From Mesotaenium endlicherianum (Eukaryota; Streptophyta; Zygnematophyceae; Zygnematales; Mesotaeniaceae), in NCBI GenBank assembly GCA_009602735.1, contig WELA01002856.1, positions 124,001 to 188,000 of the forward strand: a stretch of DNA of 64,000 nt, in the 5' to 3' direction. Made by a program: the position numbers and the translations under genes. The notes beneath the pieces are model-generated. The model was not told where the DNA came from. It was given only the letters and a program-made list of their open reading frames with translations, and made no database searches. Below, in pieces: positions 10,073 to 20,970 of the stretch (positions are counted from its first letter, which is position 1; every line of letters begins with the position of its first letter).

Positions 10073-11492
10073 GGACCCCAGCAAACCTGTGCAGATGGTT
10101 ACTGACGCTTCGAACTTTGCCATGGGTGCTATTTTGTTGCAGCCTACTGACAAAACCACAAAGGATGGTAAGATAAAGCAGGAGTGGCACTTGGTGTTGT
10201 ATGAGTCTGTGAAATTCAACCCAACTGAAATTAACTATCCTGTGCATGATAAAGAGCTGCTTGCTATCATTCATGTGCTCAAATAGTGGAGAGCATACAT
10301 ACATGGTAAAGCTTTTAAGGTGATTACAAATCATCTAGCTCTGACTCACTTTCAGAAGAAGTCCAAGCTGTCAAGGAGGGAGAATCGCTCGAGCCAGATG
10401 CTGGAGCAGTTCCAAGTCCAGAATGACTACAAATCAGGGAAGTTGAATCCTGCTGATGCACTCTCTAGAAGACCTGACTTGCAAGAAAGGAACTTTAGTC
10501 AGCATGCGATCAATAAAGCCCTTTGTGCACTCACTTCACTAAAGGTGAAAAAGTCCGTCCTTGAACAACTTCGGAAAGCCTTCTTTTCTGACCCAACATT
10601 TGAGCCCAGCCCCACTGATGGTGTGTGTCCTGCTATTGTACTCGGCTAAAGGGAGGGGTCCGGGTAATTGAAACCACTTCAGGCAGGCTGAAGCTGGTCA
10701 TTCCTAATAACTTGGAAATAAGGTCACTCTTACTAAGTCAAGCACATGACAGTTTGCTGGGTGGGCATTTGGGGCAGGCCAAAACTGTTGGCAAATTGGT
10801 AAAACATTATCATTGGGATGGGTAGCCTCGGGAGGTCTTAAAATATGTTAAGTCCTGTGATCAATGTCATAAAAACAAGTCTAGGCACACACCACCTGGG
10901 GGGCTCTTACAACCACTACCTATTCCAATTGGACGCTGCGAAACAATATCCATGGACTGGGTGGGAACACTACCAAGAACTGCCAATGGGCATGATTCAA
11001 TACTGGTAGTAGTGGATTAACTCACAAAAATGGTCATTCATCCCCACCACTGTCAAAGTAACTGCCCTCAAAACTGCGAGACAGTTCTACAACGATGAAG
11101 TATGCCAACATGGGCTACCCTCTAATATTATCTCACACAGAGACTCCAAATTTACCTCTAAATTCTGGCGATTTTTAATGGGGTTAATGGGAGTCAAACA
11201 ACTGCTCAGCACAGCAAACCACCCTCAGACTAATGGGCAGATTGAGAGGACTAACAGAGTTCTGCAGGAGGTGCTGAGAGTATATATTAACCAAAAGTAA
11301 GATGATTGGGATGACCTGTTGCCTCAAATTCAATTTGCGGTCAACAATGCGGTGCACGCGTCAACGGGATAAACACCTTTTGAACTCAGTATGGGTAGGG
11401 TCCCTAAGTCTCCTTTGAGTGTGCTAGGGGAATCTTTAACTCACCCTAACGGAATTGACAATCCGGTGTCTCTCTAATTAACTCAGGAGTTT
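10073..11492 (+). pseudogene. C3 RNase H and integrase remnant
   Basis: RNase H landmarks [15 protein letters not shown] and [13 protein letters not shown] are followed by integrase zinc-binding [14 protein letters not shown] and KSCDQC-like residues, then the core with HPQTNGQIERTNRV near 11220-11260. It matches C1 at 51023-52440 closely in sequence and order. It is a decayed remnant. Confidence 0.85.
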
Positions 11493-12211
11493 TGAAATGA
11501 ATCGACTTACCAAATAAGCGATTAACAATTAATAAAGATCTTTATATCAGCAAGTAATCTTGATGGCAATTTCCGTTAACTGGTTAAACGGCAAAGGACA
11601 ATACACTAGCAGTGAATAATACTCGTAAGTCAAATGCGAGTAAACTAGCATCAATAATGCAAATCAGTAAACTCATACATAAGCAAGGTTAGAAGACAGT
11701 GCGTATCAATGGCTTCTCGCCTTGGATTCAGATCACTCTCAGTAAGCTGTACAGGAGAGTTGGCCTCGATTCCGAATGCCGAACTTGAGAGCAATCCTAG
11801 CATATGTACATAAAATGAGTTTACTGTTCAACGGTCAGTGCGATGGCACCGCCTACCTGGGAGTTAACCACGTTGGTAGGACCTCGGTTAACCAAATCCA
11901 CCGCCATCTCCCATCATCCCGAATAGCCATCCATCATGGGGATGTCATCTGGCCATTCATCTAGCATGTCGTACTTAGATGCATATCAAGGCAGTTCGCT
12001 GCTACCGAGCACGAAAGTCAGCTGGCTGTCAAAGAATGTGTGAGCAAGCTGACTTAAGTTGACTTCAGCCTGCTGCTTTCGGCCGAGTCATTAAACGGAT
12101 AATAATGTAAAGTCCAGCAGACTGACTATTAACTAAAGTTCAGCAGGCTGAACTTAATTAACTATTAGATTTAAATGAATATTATATCCACTAATATACT
12201 GAATCATTACA
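11493..12211 (-). mobile_element. Solo LTR, family C, reverse, TSD AGTTT
   Basis: TGAAATGAATCGACTTACC at the left and GAATCATTACA at the right, with a perfect AGTTT duplication (11488-11492 and 12212-12216). It splits the integrase C-terminal part of C3, so it is a family C LTR inserted into an older family C element. Confidence 0.95.
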
Positions 12212-12775
12212 AGTTTGCTGACATGCTGTCAGAAGTCCAACACAATCTGCACAAAGCCCAAGAAAATCAACAGAAATACGCTAATCAGCACCGTCGTGAG
12301 CTGACATTTTCAAGAGGGGATTTGGTCAAACTGCATTCTCAACACCTGTGCCTGCCTGGTGTGGTTAAGAAAAAGCTTTGTCCGATTTGGGTCGGTCCAT
12401 ATTCTGTGGTGCGCCGTGTTGGTCAGAATGCTTACAGACTGAACGTGTCAGCGGAATACAAGGGTCACCCAGTCTTTAATGTCTCCTTCCCGGAACCATA
12501 CGTCAAGGGTGACACACTGTTCACAGGTCGGTTACTTGTCCAACCGAGACCGCTCCCCGCTGTCAGAGATGTTGACCCTGAGGACTATGAGGTCGCGGAG
12601 ATTTTAGAAGCTCGCTTTGTCCGTCGATTGTCGACATATGTCATGAAATACCAGGTCAAATGGGAGGGTTACAATGCTTCTGGGGATACTTAGGAATTTC
12701 AGGACCATTTGACCAATGCCAAAGGGGCGTTGAAACGGTTCCACCTTCGGGCGGCTGGGGCACCTCGCTAACTGT
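12212..12775 (+). pseudogene. C3 integrase C-terminal part and chromodomain remnant
   Basis: A GPY/F-type region (VWVGPYSVVRRVGQNAY-like) and NVSFPEPYVKGD are followed by a chromodomain segment with YEVAEILEARFVRR and KWEGY, then LKRFHLRAAGAP at the end. Chromodomains on chromovirus integrases bind modified histone tails and steer integration. Same order as C1 at 52440-52987. Confidence 0.8.
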
Positions 12776-12819
12776 CATTTCAGTTGACATGGGAAGGTGA
12801 CAGGAGGTCCAGTCTCCTC

Positions 12820-12835
12820 TTAAGTTGGAGGGGAA
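12820..12835 (+). promoter_or_regulatory. Internal polypurine-like motif after pol, C3
   Basis: TTAAGTTGGAGGGGAAA lies just after the chromodomain. The same TTAAGTTGGAGGG core recurs directly before the 3' LTR (15053-15066), so the extra ORF lies between two copies. Confidence 0.6.
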
Positions 12836-13159
12836 AGGTGGCAGTAAACGACAGTTAGTGTGCCAGAAAGGGACAGTACTTGACAGTTAAGTGTCATCAT
12901 AGTGACAGATGGGACAGCCAGGCCCACATTAAGCAAAGTTGGCGAAATGAAAAGGAGACTCGCACATCAACACATCACTTAACTCACCCTGCACACACAT
13001 TCATTTGTTTATCGTTCATCGCACTACAGCTACGTTAACTCCTAGTAACCACCTTGTAAGGTAAACAAGAACAAATCTAACATCATAAACTTGCTTCTCT
13101 TCCTGCAACTCCTGTGACAAAGATCGAGATCCTACTTTTGCCCTGGTTCCATGTGCAGG

Positions 13160-14740
13160 ATGGATCCCACCTCACAAAAGGAAGACAGGAAGCGCAAGGC
13201 AAAATGAGCCAGGAGGAGAATGGAGCAATACCAGAAAGAGCTGGCGGCGACGTCCCTCACCAGGAGAGAATAAAAAAGGCTCCGCAGACAACAAGAGGGG
13301 CAGAGGAAGCACAGAGGAAGAAGAAGCAGGAGGCAGAAAACCTTAGGAAAGCGGAGGAGGAGAGACAAAAGAAACAACAAGAAGAAGCGGCAGCAGCAGA
13401 GGAGGAGAGAAGGAAAGAGGCTGAAGCTGAGAGGTAGAAGAGCCTGGCCACTTACTAATAAGCTGTGGTGGGTGGCCAAACCTTTGATAACCTGAAGAAA
13501 GCATTATTGGCAGTCCAGGAGATCAACAAGCTGGAACAGACAACAACTCTACACAGAGAAGGAGCTGAAGCACTGGATAGGTACGTTGAGACACACACTG
13601 GTGTGGTCCTCTACGAAGATTATGCCAGGATGGTGGGCTATACAGCAGAGCAAGCTCGGTACCTTGCAGCTGATTCGAAGAACAAGCCAGTTCCAGTACC
13701 TAAAATAGTGGGAGATCAGAGACTCATCAGGATGGTGAGCATGCAGCCCGATAGCTTCAAGAATGCGATATTTTACCTGACACTGCTACCAGCTTACAAT
13801 GAAGTTGAGCGGAGGAGTTGGGAGTACCTGGCTAGGGAAACAGGGCAGCAGATTTTCTCTTCCCACTGGTTTTCTTGCTAGCTGAAAAAGGCTGAGCATG
13901 GGCCACTACCAGCAGCCCACAAACTGGAGATCGATGACCGTCACTAATAAAAAGCAGGATTGTTACCGAGCCCAACCAGATGACTTCCACTATGGGCTAG
14001 ACGGCTACCTTATCCTGCCACCTCACATTGCCCCTTGGGACCCCAGGCTGAATGGATGCTTAAGTAATATGAATGCAGAGACCAAAAAGCAGAGGAGGAG
14101 GGGGAGAGATTATTTCTCTAAGGAGATGTATGCCTTTGTCAAATGGGCAAAGAATGCAGGCCAGATAGATATGAGCAGGCAGAAGGCCAAGCAACCTCCT
14201 GCTCGTCCTAAGAAAGGGCGGTCAGTAGATTTTTCCATGTCTACCAAGGAGCAGGATGACTTAGTGGACGAGACCCCTACCCTTTCGGAGGAGGAAGATG
14301 AAGAGGATGAGGAAGAAGTACAAGGCAGAGGAGAAGCATCAGGAGCTGGTACTCAGGAGGCCCAGGGGCAACAGGAGAAGGGACTCCTAGAGCGTCAAGA
14401 TCAAGTGTATGGAATATGATCCCTACTATGGAGGCAATAGGATCCCGCACTTGTTCTCCCAGCCCACCTGCCCAAGCAGGGGAAGAAGTTGATCTGATTG
14501 TTCTTGGCAGCAGAGAAAGGCAGAAATCCCCAGAGGACAAGGGTACCAGAAGAACAATACGCGGAGTAGCCAGAGGTAAGCTGGCCATCCCTTTCAATCA
14601 GGGACATGTGCCTCTTGCCAATGTATTCCAGCATCCTACAGGAATGCCTGTTTATGTGGGTGTCAACACAGCCAGGTGGTTGAAGAGCAGGCTACAATCC
14701 TTCGTTTTTCTCGAGGCCCAACTTTAGAACAAACAGGGTT
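13160..14740 (+). pseudogene. C3 extra ORF region: coiled coil plus unknown domain
   Basis: A sense-strand coding remnant between pol and the 3' LTR. The order is a Glu/Lys/Arg/Gln-rich coiled coil (about 13160-13440), a conserved unknown domain with ALDRYVETHTGVVLYEDYA and TAEQARYLA (about 13465-13880), a segment with FHYGLDGYLILPPHIAPWDP (about 13990-14045), a very acidic run (14290-14320), and a tail with ANVFQHPTGMPVYVGVNT. No transmembrane segment or signal peptide is evident, so it is not obviously an envelope gene. The same parts in the same order occur in C1 (54162-55640). The function is unknown. This copy is broken. Confidence 0.75.
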
Positions 14741-15030
14741 TTTTAGAAGGCCAGCTGACAGACCTAGAGAGCTGTCCAGATCTAGGTCCAGATCTCAGTC
14801 CCTTGACCTCGGAGTCTCTGGAACAACCCCCTAAACATCAAAACCATCCTTCAGTCAAGCCTTGCTGGAGATCTCTCTGTGTGCATCCCACAACGGAGGT
14901 GGACTGAGGGTGGAGGTGATAGTTTCCTGTCACTAGTGATCCCCACAGCTAGGCAACAATGTTAAAGCAAGAGGCAAGCAGTGGGATGTTAGTTCTGTTA
15001 GTTCCCTAACCAGATAATTCTATAATTTGA

Positions 15031-15066
15031 TGTTGTCGAGGCGACAACAATTTAAGTTGGAGGGAT
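15031..15066 (+). promoter_or_regulatory. Hairpin and polypurine tract before the C3 3' LTR
   Basis: TGTTGTCG-AGG-CGACAACA (15031-15049), a perfect 8-bp stem with a 3-base loop, is followed by TTAAGTTGGAGGGA up to the LTR start at 15067. C1 has the identical hairpin in the same place (55773-55791). Confidence 0.7.
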
Positions 15067-15751
15067 TGTAATGAATCAGTATATTGGTTTAGTACAGCTT
15101 GCTGAACTTTAGTTAATATTCAGTCGGTTGGACTTTATATCATTGTCAGTTAAATGACGTAGCCGAGAGCAGCAGGCTGAAGTCAACTTAGGTCAGCTCG
15201 CTGACACATTCTTTGACAGCCAGCTGACTTCCGTACTCGGTAGCAGCAAACTGCCTAGATATGCATCTAAGTGTGATATGCTAGATCAGTGGCCAAATGA
15301 CATCCTTCGGATGGATGGCGACTTGGGATGATGGGAGATGGCGGTGGATTTGGTTAATCAAGGTCCTACCAACGTAGTTAACTCTCAGGTAGGCGGTGCC
15401 ATCGCACTTGCCGTTGAACAGTAAACTCATTCCATGTACATATGCTAGACATTGCTCTCGAGTTTGGCATTTGGAAACGAGGCCAACTCTCTGGTACCGC
15501 TTACCGAGAGATATCTGAATCCAAGGCGAGAAGCCATTGATACACACTGTCTTCTAGCCTTGCTTATGTATGAGTTTACTGATTGCATCATTGATGCTAA
15601 TCTACTTGCATTTGACTTGCGAACATTGTCCACTGCTAATGTTTGTTTTTTGCTGATTAAATCCATGAACAAAAAAATCATAAAGATTACTTGTTGATAT
15701 AAAGATCTTCATTGATTGTTAATCACCTATTTGGTAAGTCGATTCATTTCA
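15067..15751 (+). repeat. 3' LTR of C3
   Basis: TGTAATGAATCAGTATA to GATTCATTTCA, about 685 bp and slightly shorter than other C LTRs. No partner 5' LTR was found, as expected for a truncated element. Confidence 0.9.
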
Positions 15752-16129
15752 ATGACGTTGTTTGTGATTTGGTCACATACGTTACCAGATTTCGCTTATA
15801 AACGACGTTGTGATACGATCACTTTGCCAGATTCGTATTGTTGTACTGGAACATGTTGAAAGGTCGTGGATGCGTCCACACTTGGCCAAACTTGCGTGTG
15901 CACAATGTGCCCTGTTCCCGTCTGTACTCCGTGCGTGTTCATTCCTTCGATTTGCAAAATACTTCATGAGTATTTGCAACGAACTGTCAGTATTGGCTTC
16001 GCCATATACGACTCTTTCAAGGATGAACACATCGAAATAATAAAACGCATTTTGCGTCTAAGCACATTACGTCTGCCCTCACCTATACGCTCGTTCATAC
16101 GCTCGTTCTCCCATTAGCCGATCCAAACC
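15752..16129. other. Unassigned, small inverted repeats only
   Basis: Two related hairpin units near the left edge, GTGATTTGGTCAC (about 15763) and GTGATACGATCAC (about 15810), each followed by CCAGATT. Open stretches in several frames have no recognisable domain. Confidence 0.4.
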
Positions 16130-17075
16130 TGCTTTCGGAGCAGTCGAGGATGCGTCTCGTGTTGAGAAAGGGGCTGTTTTGCTGCGGGCAGGCCAGCCTA
16201 TTAATTTTGAGAGTTGAAAGCTAATACCTGCCTAAATCAAGCAATTATATACGCTTTGAAAGATTTGGCGAGGTTACTTGGAAGGCTACAAGGGTTTGGC
16301 AGTGGTTACGGATCACTATTCACATACCTTCCTCCACGATTAACAAGCCAACGCTGTCAAGGAGACAGACAAGATGGTCTGAGTTCTTGCAACGATTCAC
16401 TTTAACTGGGCGGGATCGCCTTGGTCGCAACGATGTTGTGGACCCTCTAAGTCGAATTCCTCAGCGTAACTTGCTGCTGGGGATCGTTGCGGGCTTGCAA
16501 GAACAAAATAGTCAGGCTTCGAGGGCGGCCACCCTTGATTCTGCTGTCCCCCTCCAGACGTCTGACCGCACTCCGCCTGGTGACGCAGGCCAACCTGATT
16601 TGGATAGCGTGCATACTTCGGTCACACTTGACCTGCATCAATTGTTTCACGAGGGCTATCTTAAAGATCCGTTTTTCCTAGATCTCTAGGGTACAGGCTT
16701 GAACGGTGTACCGTAACGATGGACAATATGAACAAAAGGAAAGGACACTCAAACGTTTGAGGACGGTTTTTGGTGACACAATGGGCGCATTGTGGTCCCA
16801 GAAGGCCAAGTAAGATATGTGCTACTACGTGAAGCGCATGACTCTCCTTACTTGGGTCATTATGGAAAAACCAAAATCACACACGCTTTGCGTCGAGAGT
16901 ACATTTGGCCGTCTCTTAAGGTTGCCGTTGCCGAGTACAATACCAACTGTGTAATATGTCAGAGGGATAAACCGCGCAATACATTGCCCGCTGGGAAGTT
17001 GCTACCTAGTTCTTCTCAAAGGGGACTGGCAAATGCTGCTGCTCTCAAGAGTCAAAGTGTACAAATATCGTGACG
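16130..17075 (+). pseudogene. Fossil gypsy element G: RNase H end and integrase zinc-binding
   Basis: RNase H traces (VVTDHYSFTYLPP, then a WSEFLQRF-like sequence and DVVDPLSRIP) precede an integrase zinc-binding domain at about 16800-17010 with REAHDSPYLGHYGKTK and CVICQRDKPRNT. The match ends near 17040, just before the catalytic core would begin. The missing core may be the fragment at 41200-41960, on the far side of the hAT nest. Its sequence differs from A, B and C. It is broken. Confidence 0.75.
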
Positions 17076-17952
17076 CTCTTCTTGCACTTCCTTCTTAGTC
17101 CATTTAGCACGTTCCCAACAGCCCCCTCTGCGATACACTATATGTGAGTATTCTCATACTCTACGCTCATCCGTTCTTGCAGTTGCTTCTCACGGTTTCT
17201 TGCAATACGTATTTGTTTGCTTAGTCATTTTGATTTGACATAATCTCACATTTCATTGTACTAACCTCTTATATGTCCATATTACCATTTCTTGGCCGGA
17301 GTACTACCGACACTACGACGTTTTGAAGGCCCAAGTGTGCTGCTGGTTACATTTTAGGTGAGCACGTCCAAATATCACTCTCACATTCATTTCAGAAGCG
17401 TCAGTGCAAGTTGTGACATCTAGTGCACGTGTTAGTTAAAAAATTAAGGTTGAGTAATTCCTTAAGGGACCTGCAGATGCCTTCTTTTGCCTGCCTGTTG
17501 CCAAATATGTCTGCTTACTGTGTCACAAAAACTCTACAAAGAACTCGATAGTGTACCCATACTTATTTCCATGCTTTCTTGCATTTCTTGGCAGGTACTC
17601 ATTGTGACTTGCTAATGTAAGTTTTACTACATCCAAGGAAATTATGATTGCATCTTTTGACACATATTGAAGTGTTGCTCTTACGTGCAGCCTTGGGCCG
17701 CTTAGCATGGGATCAATATAAGCAAAACTTAGCATTCGCAGAGTATGGTGGGCTTATTCTTGTGGCCTTGTGCCATTTCGAGTTAGTGGTTAATGTGAAG
17801 GTTGGGCTTCAATAGTTATGTATGATTTGTAGGGTATTCTTGATAATTTCTGGCAGCAGTATTATCATGTATTATTCTTACAACGTGGGTAGTCCGTCTG
17901 TGACAGCCTTGTCTCTCGTGTTGCTAAATGTAGGAAGCTTGAATTTTCTATG
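17076..17952. other. Left flank of the hAT, no gene seen
   Basis: AT-rich, with subterminal motifs near 17178 and 17213. No credible ORF. Confidence 0.45.
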
Positions 17953-18139
17953 TGCAGCTTGGTGGAGTCAAGCCTCTGCGCCCCCTAATTGCAAGTTTGT
18001 TGTTGGAGCCAAGTCATACACGCGTGAATATCCTGCACATCAAAGGGGGCAAGTTGGGACCTCTCCCTTATAAGTACAAGTTGGTGAAGCTTCGTCTTAC
18101 GAACAAAAACGCGCCCACATCAAGCCTCAAGGGTGCCAG
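17953..18139 (+). other. Possible exon of uncertain belonging
   Basis: An open stretch bounded by TGTGCAG on the left and GTAATT on the right, encoding ILHIKGGKLGPLPYKY-like residues without a known domain. Its end phase does not match the next candidate exon at 19016, so it may be chance. Confidence 0.2.
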
Positions 18140-19015
18140 GTAATTAAACTGCCTATTCCTCCTCCTGGCCCTGTCTGCTCCCTCCCTCTGCTGTCTAAGG
18201 TCTAGTTGCTGTCCGTCCTCTCCTTGCCTTTATTATCCTTCGCTGCTCTCTTTCGTTTCTTTCATAAATCTATGTGCTGTTTTTGCTCTCTTTCCTGGTC
18301 TGCTCTCAGTGCTCTTTCTTCCTTCTTTCTTGTGCGGTAGCCCTCTCTTTACTATCGCTCTGCTATTTTGTTCTCAATTTTCGCAGCTTTTGTGCTATGT
18401 ATGCTCCCTGTGCTCTCTTGCTATGTCTGCCTGCTATGTCTCCCTCTTACATCATGTCTTCTGTTGTGCTGTCTGCCCTCTATTGTGCTCTCCATGTGCT
18501 CTCCCTATTTTGGTGCTCGGTCATTGTCGGACTGTTCAGGCTTGCACCAGCAGCCTTGATTTTATTTTTTTACATCTGCCTGGCCTCCTATCTCTGTCTC
18601 TCTCTATTATGTCCTGTTTTTGTCTCTTGTAAGTTCTTGTGACTTTGTCTCCTTATGCTTTCTCTTCTTGTGTGCTTGCTCTCTTTAATGTCTTTTATCT
18701 TTTCTTGAGCCTGCTGCGACAAGCCTATTTTTTGCATGTTTCATGTTTTGATTTCGTGAGCTTGCTCTCTTTATGTTGTTGTTTTGTTCAAGTCCACAGC
18801 AGCAGCCCTATTTTGTTTCCATTTATCGTTGCCCTGCGTCCAATTTTTCTCTCTCTATTATCCCCTCTTTATGTCTCTCTTCGTATGTCTTTTATGTGTG
18901 TCTTTGTGTGCTTGCTCTTGTAAATGCTTTTTATCTTGCCTCGGACCTGCAACAGCAGACCTTTTTTTTTAATATTGTCTTATGTGTTGGACTCCTCGAG
19001 CGGAGGGGGGTGCAG

Positions 19016-19113
19016 GTTGGGCACTACAGCAGCAGCAGTAGCTATACCTTAAAATCTTCAAGCTACAGGCGGATCTTCGCAGCAGTACCAGCTTTGAGCA
19101 ACCAGTTCGTCAA
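19016..19113 (+). pseudogene. Candidate leader exon of the hAT gene
   Basis: Bounded by GGTGCAG and GTATGT. It encodes a short Ser-rich then QFVK segment and ends two bases into a codon. The BED exon starting at 19859 begins with the third base in the frame that reads FYKVNMSLL, so the phases agree. There is no domain, so the evidence is only splice signals and phase. Confidence 0.35.
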
Positions 19114-19419
19114 GTATGTGTCCCTCTCAATCTCCCTTCCTCCTGTGTAATTGCTGCTGCTATGCTCGGACTTACTAGAGGTCATTTTACATTGTTTTCA
19201 TTTTAGTTTCAAACTCATTATTACTCCATATAGTTCATGCTTTGCTCTTGCTTGATTCCATTTATTTCATTTTTGCGTCTCCAGCTCTGGCTCTTTCGCT
19301 CTCTTCATAGGTCTCCACTTGTACCTCTGTATTTTACTGTTTTTGTAAGCTTCTATGTGATTAATCTTCTACTGCTGTCCGTCAATTTTCCTCTCCCTCT
19401 CTCTCTCTTGCTTTTTTAT

Positions 19420-19455
<36 letters not shown>

Positions 19456-19694
19456 NNNNNNNNNNNNNNNNNNNNNNNNNNNNNNNNNNNNNNNNNNNNN
19501 NNNNNNNNNNNNNNNNNNNNNNNNNNNNNNNNNNNNNNNNNNNNNNNNNNNNNNNNNNNNNNNNNNNNNNNNNNNNNNNNNNNNNNNNNNNNNNNNNNNN
19601 NNNNNNNNNNNNNNNNNNNNNNNNNNNNNNNNNNNNNNNNNNNNNNNNNNNNNNNNNNNNNNNNNNNNNNNNNNNNNNNNNNNNNNNNNNNNNN
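19456..19694. other. Assembly gap (239 N)
   Basis: Unknown bases, flanked by (CT)n on the left and a C11 run on the right. Frames that cross it are meaningless. Confidence 0.99.
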
Positions 19695-19858
19695 CCCCCC
19701 CCCCCTCTCCCCTCTCTCTCTCTTATTCTGGCAGGCCTGCTGCAGCAGGCTTGCACTTTATGTCTTCCTCTATGGCGTGTTTTCTCTCTGACTCTCTCAC
19801 TCTCTCTTTTCTCTCAAATTAACTCACTTTCTATTTTGTGTCTCTTTATGTGCTTCAG

Positions 19859-20430
19859 ATTCTACAAGGTCAACATGTCGCTTCTTTCAACACCATTCGC
19901 TTCTGTACTGGCTACTAGGGGAGCACCTTTTGCACATAAGCCTCCTAGACATATGCGAGAGGTTGCGCCTGAATGGAGCTACGTGACCACCGTCACTCCT
20001 GCTCCAAGCCGCAACCGACATCTTGAAGTGAAGTGCAAATTTTGCGACCATGTGTTTTGGGGAGGTATTACAAAGATTTAGTGGGGGCTAAAGGTATTCG
20101 TGAGTGTGAGGATGTACCTATGAATTTGAAGAAAGCAATGATTATCCGTCATACTTCCACATCTCGCATGCAGCTTGGTAAACGTCGGTCGAAGAGTGAC
20201 GTGAATTCCTCACGCAATCTCTTGTATGGAACGCCTGCAGTTGAGCCTGAACTTGAAAGTTCATCTGGCAGAGAGTCAGGGCAGTCAAGTTTACCGAATC
20301 TTTTCAAGAGAATGAATACTAATAGTGTTCATGAAGTAGTGGCCAGGTTCTTTTACGCCACGGGAGTTTCTTTTAATGTAGCGCGAAGTATTTTTTTTGT
20401 GGACATGATGAATGCTATCAGCAAGTACAG
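19859..20430 (+). pseudogene. hAT transposase: BED-type finger and N-terminal region
   Basis: Follows an acceptor TGTGCTTCAG. The first ATG is at 19875 (MSLLSTPF). A BED-type motif KCKFCDHVFWGGITKI supplies the CxxC half (about 20030-20080). The expected K-E-H half is absent and the frame changes there; the sequence continues as LVGAKGIRECEDVP, typical of plant hAT proteins after their BED finger, so a small deletion has removed the His and shifted the frame. The exon then reads LPNLFKRMN and FFYATGVSFNVARS, the usual start of the DUF659 part, until element B interrupts at 20431. BED fingers bind transposon ends. Confidence 0.8.
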
Positions 20431-20933
20431 TGTAGTGATTTGAGTTATTATATATTAGTATGCATATATTTTAATGTTTTCAAATATATTTGGAGTAGTA
20501 TTGTGTGGAGTCAAGTGTGAATAGGTACTCTAGTAACTTGGTTCATGTCCTTTGAACCTTCCAAGGCATTTTCGAAGTTAGAGGAAAGACCTAGAAGAAC
20601 TCCATGTGGCAAAAGTCAGATGTGCCATTTTAGGTCAAAAGGACATGTGTACATTATTCTAGAAAGAGGTGGCAAGTTTTGGGATGTGTTGGGTGCCAAC
20701 ACATCAACATACACCTTCCTAGAAATTACTTATGTAGCACTTATATAAGTAAGAGCTAGAACATAGAAAGACATTGCAGAATCACTCTTGTACTTGCCAA
20801 AATCCAGAAATATATTAACTTTCAAGAAGCCATCTCTCTTTCAAGAAGCTACCACTTGTGTTCAAAGATCCTTGTCTTGAATAGATAAAAGTATTCTGTT
20901 TTACTAAGTACTTTATCTATCTGTTTCACTACA
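20431..20933 (+). repeat. 5' LTR of element B
   Basis: 503 bp, TGTAGTGATTTGAG to TTTCACTACA. A TATATAAG box is at 20742-20749. A solo copy of the same LTR is at 57689-58189. Confidence 0.95.
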
Positions 20934-20934
20934 G

Positions 20935-20946
20935 TGGTATCGGAGC
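20935..20946 (+). promoter_or_regulatory. Primer binding site of element B
   Basis: TGGTATCGGAGC one base after the 5' LTR, complementary to a Met initiator tRNA 3' end of the form GCTCCGATACCA. Confidence 0.85.
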
Positions 20947-20970
20947 TAGGCACTTTGGTCGCACAAGAAG

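Larger units (their letters stand above)
10073..15751 (+). mobile_element. Fossil family C element C3, 5'-truncated
   Basis: Starts abruptly inside the RNase H region (same sequence as C1 from about 51023) and runs through integrase, chromodomain, an extra ORF region, a polypurine tract and a 3' LTR (15067-15751). Everything upstream (5' LTR, gag, protease, most of RT) is absent. A reverse solo C LTR is inserted at 11493-12211. It is broken in many places and appears older than C1 and C2. Confidence 0.9.
18140..19858 (+). other. Pyrimidine-rich intron-like tract with assembly gap
   Basis: About 1.7 kb that is mostly C and T, with CTCT runs and a (CT)n microsatellite, ending TGTGCTTCAG just before the BED exon. 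It resembles the CT-rich intron at 39715-39937. It gives long Leu/Ser/Cys-rich frames that are composition artefacts. Confidence 0.5.

Noticed and set aside
13132-13479. Hydrophobic, Leu/Ser-rich ORF on the minus strand that looks like a membrane protein (also at 54099-54491)
   Set aside because: It is the complement of the Glu/Lys-rich coiled coil of the family C extra ORF; composition alone explains it.
13160-14740. Family C extra ORF as an envelope gene
   Set aside because: Position fits, but there is no signal peptide, transmembrane segment or cleavage-site-like feature; the N-terminus is a charged coiled coil.
18274-19150. Several Cys/Leu/Ser-rich ORFs resembling multi-pass membrane proteins
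   Set aside because: They lie in a CT-rich intron-like tract, overlap in all three frames and have no domain.
19237-19791. 184-residue ORF crossing the N gap
   Set aside because: Most of it is unknown bases; the rest is CT repeat.
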